Shown in pieces: positions 1 through 5,856 of a stretch of DNA of 8,724 nucleotides; the stretch's first letter is position 1; each line of letters opens with the position of its first letter. A program made the position numbers and the translations under genes. Origin of the DNA: Methanobacterium sp. (GTDB lineage Archaea > Methanobacteriota > Methanobacteria > Methanobacteriales > Methanobacteriaceae). The stretch lies in assembly GCA_003158115.1 (NCBI GenBank), contig PMGM01000108.1, forward strand, positions 1,206 to 9,929. The letters are read 5' to 3'. The notes beneath the pieces were generated by a model. The model did no database searches. It saw nothing but the letters and a program-made list of their open reading frames with translations, and had not been told where the DNA came from.

Positions 1-17
1 ATATTATAAAGTTAAGA

Positions 18-695
18 TTAAATTTTAGTCAGGGCAATTTTAGCGGCATTCTGTTCTGCTTCCTTTTTACTTCCACCTGTGCCTGTACCATATTTTTTTC
101 CATTAATCATGGTTGCCATGGTAAATGTTTTGTTATGTGGTTCTCCCCTTTCATTGATTAAGTCGTAAACTATTTCAAAAGAATCATGGTCACATAATTG
201 TTTTAGTTCAGTTTTATAATCATAAAAAAATACATCTTTATTCTTTATATGGGGTAGAACTGTTTTATTGAGAAAGTCTTTGACACTATTTAGTCCAGAA
301 TCCAGATATAAAGCCCCTATAAAAGATTCAAATACATCACTAACAATAGAATCAATTTCTCTTCTAGTTAAATCTACTCCTGCTCCTAACTTTATGTACT
401 GATCCAATTTTAATTCCTTAGAATAAATATAAAGTGCCTTTTTACATACATAATTAGAACGCATACGAGTTAATTGACCTTCTGTTAAATTAGAATCCAT
501 GTTATATAAGAATTCAGAAACTACCAGATCAAGAACAGCATCACCTAAAAATTCTAGCCGTTCGTAACATTCATCAATATCATTCTCATTGGAATAAGAT
601 TCATGAAGAAAGGCAAGTTCAAATAGATGGATATCATTAGGTTGAATAGAAAATTTTGTTAGCAATTGTATGCTATCTTTTGTTTGTTGGTCCAT
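18..695 (-). CDS. rnc: Ribonuclease III (double-stranded RNA endonuclease)
   Basis: This protein cleaves double-stranded RNA, typically in rRNA precursor processing and turnover of structured RNAs, in the cytoplasm as a Mg2+-dependent homodimer. The 225 residues match bacterial RNase III in length. An N-terminal RNase III domain (about 1-150) carries the signature [13 protein letters not shown] at 45-57. The four expected metal-binding acids are all present: E48, D52, D120 and E123 (in [14 protein letters not shown]). A C-terminal double-stranded RNA-binding domain (about 158-225) ends with the typical [15 protein letters not shown] helix at 208-222. The gene is intact, with ATG at 695 and TAA at 18. 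The Shine-Dalgarno is weak (only GAAAT-like bases just upstream), unlike most genes in this window. A TATA-like element lies about 60 bases upstream. The next gene on this strand would lie beyond the left edge. RNase III is common in bacteria and sporadic in archaea, so acquisition by transfer is possible but not shown here. Confidence 0.95.
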   Translation of the reverse strand: MDQQTKDSIQLLTKFSIQPNDIHLFELAFLHESYSNENDIDECYERLEFLGDAVLDLVVSEFLYNMDSNLTEGQLTRMRSNYVCKKALYIYSKELKLDQYIKLGAGVDLTRREIDSIVSDVFESFIGALYLDSGLNSVKDFLNKTVLPHIKNKDVFFYDYKTELKQLCDHDSFEIVYDLINERGEPHNKTFTMATMINGKKYGTGTGGSKKEAEQNAAKIALTKI

Positions 696-747
696 AATTT
701 CATTATGTAAATTGATACCATTAAATTAACTTCTTTAAGATTTATCA

Positions 748-762
748 ATTTTTATAATATTC
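748..762 (-). promoter_or_regulatory. Candidate TATA box for the RNase III gene
   Basis: On the minus strand this reads GAATATTATAAAAAT-like, a plausible archaeal TATA box. Transcription would start about 25 bases downstream, near 729, giving a leader of roughly 34 bases before the ATG at 695. The background is very AT-rich, so this is a position-based suggestion only. Confidence 0.35.
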
Positions 763-900
763 CTGTTCCCGATGATATGAGATTTGAAAATGTTTTTTTT
801 ATTAAAAACCAATTGAAATTGTAGTGTACAGATATTATGGCACTAAACAAAATATTAATAATTTCAAATGCTCACTTTTTAGAAGGTTCGCATGTTACTC

Positions 901-1093
901 TTATTTTTTTTTTTTATTCAACGTAAAATTGACTTTCGTTTGATTCTCCTCATCTTCCACGTCAACTATTTCCCCTTCAGCACCATTTTGAACAGCCTCG
1001 ATTATTGCATCCAACTTCAATTTTTTCAAGATCAGATTTCTTAAAGTTAGGTGCATAAGCCGTTGCAAGTTTTAATCTCTTAAAAAAATAAGT
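901..1093 (-). pseudogene. Frameshifted remnant of a small acidic protein (SHOCT-like type)
   Basis: Two frames together read like the C-terminal half of a short conserved protein. The upstream frame (1093 to about 1015) gives a charged helix including RLKLATAYAPNFKKSDLEKI. The downstream frame (about 1014 to 901) gives LDAIIEAVQNGAEGEIVDV followed by EDEENQTKVNFTLN. The second segment resembles the acidic end, of the type LDEIIEAIKEGAEGKIVDVED, of short bacterial and archaeal proteins carrying a SHOCT-like domain; this is recalled from the family, not searched. The two frames join near 1012-1016 as if one base was gained or two lost. The upstream frame has a stop at 1094-1096 and no start codon, so the N-terminal part is missing. 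Alternatively, an ATG at 1056 opens a 51-residue frame (1056-901) covering the second segment. It has no clear ribosome binding site, which favours a remnant over a working gene. Confidence 0.5.
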
Positions 1094-1231
1094 TTACAAA
1101 TCAATAAAATAACCTAGATTAGAAGTACCTAACATATGCAGTTAAATAATGCTACGAATATAATATAAATAAATTATTCTAGAAGTTTGACATTTTAATT
1201 TTGCACTTAGCAATATGAAAAAATTTAAATG

Positions 1232-1260
1232 TTTATAATTTTAAAAAAAGATATTATATA
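1232..1260 (+). promoter_or_regulatory. Candidate promoter of the 35-residue membrane protein
   Basis: TTTATAATT at 1232-1240 is preceded by an A-rich BRE-like stretch and would start transcription near 1262, leaving a leader of about 27 bases that contains the ribosome binding site. A second TATA-like element, ATATTATATA at 1251-1260, would leave a leader of about 12 bases. Both are suggestions from position and composition. Confidence 0.35.
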
Positions 1261-1288
1261 TTATGGTTAAACAAGGACAGGTGAAAAT

Positions 1289-1396
1289 ATGTTTGATTAC
1301 ACAAATTTGTTTTATGCGATAATAGGATTTATTTTGATAACAATAGGATTTGGCACATTAGTTGGATGGTTTATGGGTGAAGTTGAACCTAAATAA
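1289..1396 (+). CDS. 35-residue single-pass membrane microprotein
   Basis: I do not recognise a family. The product starts MFDYTNLFYAIIGF and ends VGWFMGEVEPK. Residues 7-29 form one uninterrupted hydrophobic segment (FYAIIGFILITIGFGTLVGWF) with three glycines at roughly helical spacing, flanked by a short N-terminus and an acidic tail. This fits a single transmembrane helix. The start is supported by AGGTGA at 1279-1284, four bases before the ATG, matching the 3' end of archaeal 16S rRNA. TATA-like elements lie at a suitable distance upstream, and T-rich sequence follows the TAA. No neighbour shares the strand closely, so it looks monocistronic. Proteins of this size and shape often act as accessory subunits of membrane complexes, but nothing here identifies a partner. 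The good start signals and clean hydrophobic segment argue that it is a real gene. Confidence 0.6.
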   Translation: MFDYTNLFYAIIGFILITIGFGTLVGWFMGEVEPK

Positions 1397-1402
1397 TCAA
1401 AA

Positions 1403-1468
1403 TTCTTTTTATTACTATATTCTAATCTCAAAATATCATTATTTTATCTAAAATATCTATTTTTTTTA
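1403..1468 (+). terminator. T-rich termination region after the microprotein gene
   Basis: Runs of T at 1405-1409 and 1459-1465 follow the microprotein stop. Archaeal RNA polymerase stops at such runs without a hairpin. No strong inverted repeat is seen. Confidence 0.3.
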
Positions 1469-1548
1469 TTAATCTCAGATATTATTCCAATTTTAATTTA
1501 AGTTATTTAAAGTTTTAAAATTAATTTTTTGAACTAAAAATGGAAAAA

Positions 1549-2811
1549 TTAAACTTCTTTAACTGGCTTATTTTCCTTTTTTTCTCCAAGTCCAAGTCCA
1601 TGTGTAATGGCAAAGGAGACCAAAGCTGCCAAGAATACGGGAAGTGCATCTATAAATGGTACACCAATAATTACTACGCCAATAGCAGCCATAGCAATTG
1701 GAATTGGAACAATAGCTGCAGGTACGGCTACTATCATACATCCTAATGCCAGCCCTAAGGGAATTTGTGGGAAAATTAGATGGACTGCAGAACCTAGTGT
1801 TGTACCAATAAATAAAAGGGGGAAAATAGGGCCTCCAATGAATCCAAAGTTCAAAGCTCCGCTCAATGCAACCATTTTAGCCAAAGCAAATACAATCAGA
1901 AGCACCACTCCGATTTCAGCTGCCTGTTGTGTAACTATGGGCATCTGTGTTGTGCCTAAACCAATTGTTACCGGGAAAATAACAGCCAGCAAACCCAAGA
2001 GCAATCCTCCTATAGTACCACGAACAATTGGTGTAGCATTAAGAGGTGCAACTATGCGACTAAGAGTTTTAGTTAATATCATAAAGAACAATGCTACAGG
2101 CACTGCAAGAATACCTAGTAATATTCCCACTCCCAAATCCCATATTCTCAGATGATATGCAGGTGGGGATAAAAGACCGAGTAAAGGAGATAAAGACATT
2201 CCATTAAGTGCATAAAACAGGGCAAACCCAATTGTAGCTGCAAGTCCCCCGATCAAAAGAATACCATAATATGAATCTGATTGTTTATGATCAGATTCTA
2301 ATAGCATTAAAAGCACAACCACCGGTGAGGAAAATAAGCCTGCATATGCACCTGATATTCCGCTTATAACATTTATTTTTGTTTTTTCAGAGTTCATTTT
2401 ACGGCGCTTTGAGATCCAAGATCCTAAACCTCCTGCTAACATTCCAGTCGGTACTTCAGGACCTAGACTGAACCCTGTAATTAGTGATATCAATGATACT
2501 AACAAAGAAGATGGCACCGGTTTTGAATCAATATCACCATTTTTAACAGCACCAAATACATCCATCTGTTTGGGTGAAGACAATCGATGGATTAAACCCA
2601 CTAAAAACCCCGCAACAGTCATTAAAACAACTAACCACCAAGGTCCAGAGAATAGTGTCCAGTTAGTAAGACTTGGTAAAAATATTCTTTGACCCCAATC
2701 CATTAAATAGATGAAAATAAATGCCCCTATTGCACTTAATAAACCTAATAATACTCCCCAAACTAAATGGTTCCAATACTCCTTTGATCTAAGGTTCAAC
2801 TCTTCTGACAT
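1549..2811 (-). CDS. CLC-family ion channel/transporter, YfeO-like
   Basis: This is a polytopic membrane protein of the voltage-gated chloride channel (CLC) superfamily, which moves Cl- or other anions, often in exchange for H+. Its 420 residues are mostly hydrophobic and match the length of E. coli YfeO (418). Recognisable CLC parts in order are: GFSLGPEVPTG (113-123), equivalent to the GxEGP motif, with E119 in the place of the gating glutamate; SGISGAYAGLFSSPV (150-164), equivalent to the helix after it; and SGALNFGFIGGPIFP (317-331), equivalent to the GIFAP motif. The N-terminal GSGIP anion-binding motif is not recognisable; SSPKQ (78-82) lies near its expected place. The SLGPE and IFP forms match YfeO. 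The start is supported by AGGAG, nine bases before the ATG (CTCCT on the plus strand at 2821-2825). The antiporter gene lies 163 bases upstream on the same strand with no obvious terminator between, so co-transcription is possible. The transported ion cannot be deduced. Confidence 0.88.
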   Translation of the reverse strand: MSEELNLRSKEYWNHLVWGVLLGLLSAIGAFIFIYLMDWGQRIFLPSLTNWTLFSGPWWLVVLMTVAGFLVGLIHRLSSPKQMDVFGAVKNGDIDSKPVPSSLLVSLISLITGFSLGPEVPTGMLAGGLGSWISKRRKMNSEKTKINVISGISGAYAGLFSSPVVVLLMLLESDHKQSDSYYGILLIGGLAATIGFALFYALNGMSLSPLLGLLSPPAYHLRIWDLGVGILLGILAVPVALFFMILTKTLSRIVAPLNATPIVRGTIGGLLLGLLAVIFPVTIGLGTTQMPIVTQQAAEIGVVLLIVFALAKMVALSGALNFGFIGGPIFPLLFIGTTLGSAVHLIFPQIPLGLALGCMIVAVPAAIVPIPIAMAAIGVVIIGVPFIDALPVFLAALVSFAITHGLGLGEKKENKPVKEV

Positions 2812-2837
2812 ATGATGATTCTCCTAAATTTGATGAT

Positions 2838-2876
2838 TGTATTATAAGTAAAATATTGATCATTTTATTTTAATAT
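2838..2876 (-). promoter_or_regulatory. Candidate promoter region of the CLC gene
   Basis: Two TATA-like stretches can be read on the minus strand: CTTATAATA at about 2838-2846, and CATATTAAAATAAAATG at about 2861-2877. The second would give a leader of about 30 bases that includes the ribosome binding site. The gene may instead be transcribed from the antiporter promoter. Confidence 0.25.
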
Positions 2877-2974
2877 GATTCTATTAACTATTTTTTTTAT
2901 TATTCCTTTAAGGGCCTATTAATTAAAGAACATTGAAATATTTCCTGTGTTATGTCAACTTTTTATGGGTTGTT

Positions 2975-4171
2975 TCATGATTTTAGTTTTTTTATGTATA
3001 AATTTGATAGTGGAAGGGCGCTTACACCATGTGCAACTACACTAAACAAAACTGTTATAAAAACAGCCAGTATGAAAGTATCCTGTCCTGGAAAAGAATT
3101 TAGTCTTTCTAAAGTTATAAGTGCAAGGACAATGGAAGCCAGCCCTCTAGGTCCGAACCATCCCATAAAAAGTATTGAATTCCAACTTACTTTGGTGCCT
3201 AGAAGAGATATTGCAACGGGTAACATGCGAATAATTGTTAAACTTAAAATGGCATATAAAATGATCTGCCAAGTAATATAGGGGATCAAACCTGCTATTA
3301 CAATTCCCAAAAGGAAAAAAACTGTAAGATTTAAGAATTGACCTTCTGCTTCTGCAAAATCCATAAGAACTTTACCTGCATCTCTAGTAACATATCCTGT
3401 TGCTAAACCACCTATAAATGCTGCAATAAAACCACTGCCACCAATTTCATCAGCTATGATAAATGAAAGAACTGCTAATACTAGAAAAGCAATTCTTTGA
3501 TAATTGGGAGTGATCCATCCTTTGTTTCGTGATTTTATAACTATTCTGGAGCCTATAAATCCTACTGCAATACCCACTATTGCTCCTAATCCTATTTGTT
3601 CAAGGGCAGTCTGAACAAAATATCCTGTAGGTGAGAAGGACTCTTCAGATAAACCAATTGCAATAAAAACTAGTAAGAAAGGCACTGATAAACCGTCATT
3701 TAATCCACTTTCTACTTCTAATGCTTCGCGTATTTTATTGGGAATTCCCTTATTTTTTACAACCATCTGTCCTAACGCCGCATCTGTAGGAGCTAAAACC
3801 ACTCCTATTATTGCTGCTTCCCAAAATGTTAAATTGGTAAATATTAAAATTGCAAATGTAATTCCCATTACTATGGTTAAAATCAGCCCTATACTCAGCA
3901 ATCTGGTTTGTAAACTGTTCCATTTAATCGATCCTAAATCTACACGTGAAGCATCTGTAAATAAAACTAGTACCAGGGCTATCTCAGCTATTAAAAGTAT
4001 AATTGTTGATACTGGTGGTTCTGTTACATCTATGAAACCTGTAACAAACCATCCAATTAAAATCCCTGAAAAAATGAATATCATCTGTGCGCTTACCGGT
4101 AGTTTATCAATTCTACGGGAAATCACAGCCACTATAAAAAACATTAAAAGAAAGAATAATAGTTCAATCAT
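2975..4171 (-). CDS. CPA1/NhaP-type Na+/H+ antiporter
   Basis: This membrane exchanger imports H+ while expelling Na+ (or K+) and so sets cytoplasmic pH and sodium. The 398 residues form about 12-13 hydrophobic helices with no large C-terminal cytoplasmic domain, as in archaeal NhaP proteins. The core signature is clear: LAPTDAALG (126-134) with the T129-D130 unwound-helix pair; VESGLNDGLSVP (153-164) with the N158-D159 pair typical of electroneutral CPA1 exchangers; and GWFGPRGLASIV (337-348) with the conserved R342. It ends in the common HGVSALPLSNLY segment (381-392). The ATG at 4171 is preceded by GGAG (CTCC at 4181-4184), nine bases away. Its stop lies 163 bases before the CLC gene on the same strand, which suggests a shared role in ion balance. 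The exact cation preference is not visible. Confidence 0.93.
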   Translation of the reverse strand: MIELLFFLLMFFIVAVISRRIDKLPVSAQMIFIFSGILIGWFVTGFIDVTEPPVSTIILLIAEIALVLVLFTDASRVDLGSIKWNSLQTRLLSIGLILTIVMGITFAILIFTNLTFWEAAIIGVVLAPTDAALGQMVVKNKGIPNKIREALEVESGLNDGLSVPFLLVFIAIGLSEESFSPTGYFVQTALEQIGLGAIVGIAVGFIGSRIVIKSRNKGWITPNYQRIAFLVLAVLSFIIADEIGGSGFIAAFIGGLATGYVTRDAGKVLMDFAEAEGQFLNLTVFFLLGIVIAGLIPYITWQIILYAILSLTIIRMLPVAISLLGTKVSWNSILFMGWFGPRGLASIVLALITLERLNSFPGQDTFILAVFITVLFSVVAHGVSALPLSNLYIKKLKS

Positions 4172-4212
4172 TTAAAAATTCTCCAGTTTTTATAATTTTA
4201 TTTCATATTATG

Positions 4213-4225
4213 AATAATTTATAGG
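4213..4225 (-). promoter_or_regulatory. Candidate TATA box of the antiporter gene
   Basis: The minus strand reads CCTATAAATTATT here. Transcription would begin near 4195, giving a leader of about 24 bases with the GGAG ribosome binding site inside it. Confidence 0.35.
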
Positions 4226-4389
4226 TTCAAATAACTTCATTTATTTACTTTAAATGATCTGAATAGTTATATTATATGTTTATAACCAATATAAAAATTT
4301 TAATTAATTATCAGTCTATTTTTTTGCAAAATTAGGTGAATATTTGAATGAGAACACTTAAGTTCTGGTTTTAAGTACAAATAAGTAAT

Positions 4390-4409
4390 TATCATACCAT
4401 TTTATGATA
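4390..4409. promoter_or_regulatory. Inverted repeat TATCATA-N6-TATGATA, possible operator
   Basis: This is a perfect 7-base inverted repeat with a 6-base spacer (CCATTT). It lies in the middle of the divergent spacer, about 220 bases from the antiporter start and 265 from the SHOCT start. It could be a regulator binding site. In sequence this AT-rich, a chance repeat of this size is also plausible. Confidence 0.2.
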
Positions 4410-4611
4410 TGGGTTAATGAACTGCCTAATCATCTATATATTAACTTATTACTCTGGAATATATTCGATAAATATTTAATTATACTTTGAAACTAATTTT
4501 ATAAACATTTATACTAGAATAATGGGTAATTAAGGTAACAAAAGGTATATTATAATGTAAATTTTTAATTAAAAGGTCAATAATGTTTAAGGGTACTAAA
4601 TATTAAATTAA

Positions 4612-4626
4612 AAAAAATTATATGAT
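4612..4626 (+). promoter_or_regulatory. Candidate TATA box of the SHOCT gene
   Basis: An A-rich run followed by TTATATGATT gives a BRE/TATA-like element. Transcription would start near 4646, leaving a leader of about 28 bases that contains GGAGG. Confidence 0.35.
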
Positions 4627-4673
4627 TAAAAGTTTAATATTAATACAAACAAACTTTGGAGGTTTTTTACCAT

Positions 4674-4877
4674 ATGCCAGATTTAGGACCATTAGGAAGG
4701 GGAGGAGCTAGAAGAAGAACAAGGAGAAGGATGTCGGCTATGAATGATATGGGTAATGAAACCGCGCCATCCGAAGAGGTAACTACTAGCAATCCTGATA
4801 AATTAGAAAAATTAGCTAAACTCCTTAAAGATAAGGGAGTAATCTCAGAAGAAGAGTTTAACTTGATATTTCGGTAA
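4674..4877 (+). CDS. Small SHOCT-domain protein
   Basis: The 67-residue product has three parts. First is a glycine- and arginine-rich N-terminus (GRGGARRRTRRRM, 8-20). A polar linker follows (21-41). Last is a C-terminal SHOCT domain, DKLEKLAKLLKDKGVISEEEF (42-62), the short helical pair LxxLxxLKDxGxISEEEF found at the ends of many otherwise unrelated prokaryotic proteins. SHOCT is thought to mediate oligomerisation or membrane/protein association; its exact role is not established. The basic N-terminus could bind nucleic acid or acidic lipid, which is inference. The ATG at 4674 is chosen because GGAGG lies at 4658-4662. A TTG at 4656 in the same frame overlaps that site and is unlikely to be the start. 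The PRC-barrel gene begins about 200 bases downstream with its own likely promoter, so this gene is probably transcribed alone. Confidence 0.82.
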   Translation: MPDLGPLGRGGARRRTRRRMSAMNDMGNETAPSEEVTTSNPDKLEKLAKLLKDKGVISEEEFNLIFR

Positions 4878-4901
4878 TTTATAAAAAAAAGTTGAATTAT
4901 C

Positions 4902-4915
4902 AAATTTTTTCTTTT
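4902..4915 (+). terminator. T-run terminator after the SHOCT gene
   Basis: TTTTTTCTTTT follows the stop by about 25 bases, which fits an archaeal T-run terminator. There is no hairpin. Confidence 0.35.
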
Positions 4916-4983
4916 GTCTAAGCAAGAGAAAATGTTTTTCAATAGTTATGATTAGTCTATTAATTCTATATACTATAGGATAA

Positions 4984-4997
4984 TTGATATATAACTT
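4984..4997 (+). promoter_or_regulatory. Candidate TATA box of the PRC-barrel gene
   Basis: TTGATATATAACTT sits about 80 bases before the start codon and would give a leader of about 55 bases. Another AT-rich element at 5031-5043 is too close to the ribosome binding site to serve well. Confidence 0.3.
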
Positions 4998-5075
4998 ATT
5001 GTGTTTCAAAAAAATTAAGTAGAATATTACACATAAATAATATTTAGTTTGCTGATAATCTCAAAGGGTGATAAT

Positions 5076-5318
5076 ATGAGGATAAAAGAAGAAATTATTG
5101 GAAAAGAAGTTATAGATACATCTGGACTTATTATTGGTAAAGTGAAAGATGTTGAAGTAAATTTTGAAACCCAATTGATGGAAAATTTTATAATTGGTAA
5201 AGGTGGAAGTTTTGGTGGGTTTGGAATGTCTAAAAATGAAATTATTGTACCTTACGACTCCATAAGAGTAATTGGAGATAAAGTTCTTCTTAAAGGTGAA
5301 ATGTACGAAACAGTTTAA
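5076..5318 (+). CDS. PRC-barrel domain protein
   Basis: The 80-residue protein consists almost wholly of one PRC-barrel domain (about 2-76), a small beta-barrel first described in photosynthetic reaction centre H subunits and RimM. Diagnostic features are IIGKEVIDTSGLIIGKVKDV (7-26), the usual opening with a turn of the form xGxxIGKVxDV, and the closing strand pattern IIVPYDSIRVIGDKVLLKG (56-74). Stand-alone archaeal PRC-barrel proteins are common. They have been linked to RNA metabolism and, in haloarchaea, to cell division, so the role here is open. The ATG at 5076 is chosen for the textbook GGGTGAT at 5066-5072, three bases away; upstream in-frame TTG codons would overlap that site. It precedes the membrane coiled-coil gene by 89 bases on the same strand. 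No signal peptide or membrane segment is present, so it should be cytoplasmic. Confidence 0.9.
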   Translation: MRIKEEIIGKEVIDTSGLIIGKVKDVEVNFETQLMENFIIGKGGSFGGFGMSKNEIIVPYDSIRVIGDKVLLKGEMYETV

Positions 5319-5360
5319 CATTAAAAACAGTATTTAAGGATCATTCCATTTCTTTTTACT

Positions 5361-5372
5361 AAATATAAAATC
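5361..5372 (+). promoter_or_regulatory. Candidate TATA box between the PRC-barrel and membrane-protein genes
   Basis: AAATATAAAATC here would place a start near 5390, leaving a leader of about 18 bases before the ATG at 5408. If used, the membrane protein and the following gene form their own transcript. Otherwise they are co-transcribed with the PRC-barrel gene. Confidence 0.25.
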
Positions 5373-5407
5373 AATATTTTCATAATATAAACAAATAGGT
5401 ATGCAAT

Positions 5408-5821
5408 ATGGTAACAATTCCACATATCACACAGAATATGTTCTATATAGTATTGGCGGCAATAGCGGTTGTTGGGCTAATAATGCTTATTATTCAATTT
5501 AGAATTGTAAGAAATTCAACAAAAAAAGTTAATGCCCTATCAAAAGAAGCAGAACTTAAAAAATTACAGTTGGTTGAAATTGATATGAAATCCTTTCAAA
5601 TTATGGGTGGAAAAGGATTATCAAAAAATGAAAATGGCTGGTTAAATCTTAAAAAAATAAACAGATCAAATCTCATGAGTAAGATAGGACATTTCAATAA
5701 TGAAATAGATTATAGGGTAGACCACCTGGAATCAACAAGAGAATATCTAAAAATCCAAAACCGCATTAAGGATCTAGATAGAAGGAAAGATGAATTTGAA
5801 GAGAAAGGTAAAAATGTCTGA
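5408..5821 (+). CDS. Unrecognised single-pass membrane protein with coiled-coil tail
   Basis: I do not recognise a family. The 137-residue product has a short N-terminus, one strongly hydrophobic helix (FYIVLAAIAVVGLIMLIIQF, 12-31), then RxxR and a long charged, helix-rich tail (about 35-137). Positively charged residues just after the helix (R32, R35, K39, K40) suggest the tail is cytoplasmic. The stretch 98-134 (NEIDYRVDHLESTREYLK, then IQNRIKDLDRRKDEFEEK) has heptad-like spacing of L and I and likely forms a coiled coil. The central MGGKGLSKNENGWLNL (66-81) is probably a loop. A moderate ribosome binding site, AGGT at 5397-5400, lies seven bases before the ATG. The next gene starts 35 bases downstream on the same strand and also encodes a coiled-coil protein, so the two may form a membrane-anchored complex (inference). 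Confidence 0.75.
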   Translation: MVTIPHITQNMFYIVLAAIAVVGLIMLIIQFRIVRNSTKKVNALSKEAELKKLQLVEIDMKSFQIMGGKGLSKNENGWLNLKKINRSNLMSKIGHFNNEIDYRVDHLESTREYLKIQNRIKDLDRRKDEFEEKGKNV

Positions 5822-5856
5822 TATTTTAGAGAAAAAATATTAGGAATGGTGATAAA

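Larger units (their letters stand above)
696..1288. other. Gene-poor AT-rich region with one decayed gene
   Basis: This 593-base stretch lies between the start of the RNase III gene and the microprotein. It holds the promoter region of RNase III on the minus strand, a frameshifted remnant at 901-1093, a 12-base T run at 904-915, and the promoter of the microprotein at its right end. No other convincing coding sequence, tRNA or structured RNA was seen on either strand. The sequence upstream of the remnant (1094-1230) contains stops in the remnant's frame and no recognisable N-terminal half. Confidence 0.6.
4172..4673. other. 502-base intergenic region between divergent genes
   Basis: This strongly AT-rich spacer separates the minus-strand antiporter from the plus-strand SHOCT gene. 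It contains the antiporter promoter at its left, a 7-base inverted repeat at 4390-4409, several TATA-like elements (for example near 4497, 4550 and 4618), and the SHOCT gene leader. Only trivial open frames occur, such as 7-8 codons after AGGTGA at 4334-4339 or AAGGT at 4574-4578. No tRNA or convincing RNA structure was seen. Its length would allow an untranslated RNA, but nothing specific supports one. Confidence 0.5.

Noticed and set aside
696..900. Possible small RNA or CRISPR-like repeats in the spacers
   Set aside because: No regularly spaced repeats, tRNA-like cloverleaf or stable GC stem were found. The apparent repeats are short AT-rich words expected by chance.
1607..2155. 182-codon open frame on the plus strand
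   Set aside because: It lies antisense within the CLC gene, has no ribosome binding site, and its product is rich in T, I, P and K, as expected from the reverse strand of a hydrophobic membrane-protein gene.
2952..3281. 109-codon open frame on the plus strand
   Set aside because: It is mostly antisense to the 3' part of the antiporter gene, with no start signal and no recognisable protein features.
3738..4175. 145-codon open frame on the plus strand
   Set aside because: It is antisense to the antiporter gene, whose CPA1 motifs prove the minus strand is the coding one.
4656..4673. TTG start giving a six-residue longer SHOCT protein
   Set aside because: The codon overlaps the GGAGG that serves as the ribosome binding site for the ATG at 4674.
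5049..5075. Upstream TTG start for the PRC-barrel protein
   Set aside because: The extension would cover the GGGTGAT at 5066-5072 and adds residues outside the conserved domain, which begins right after the ATG at 5076.
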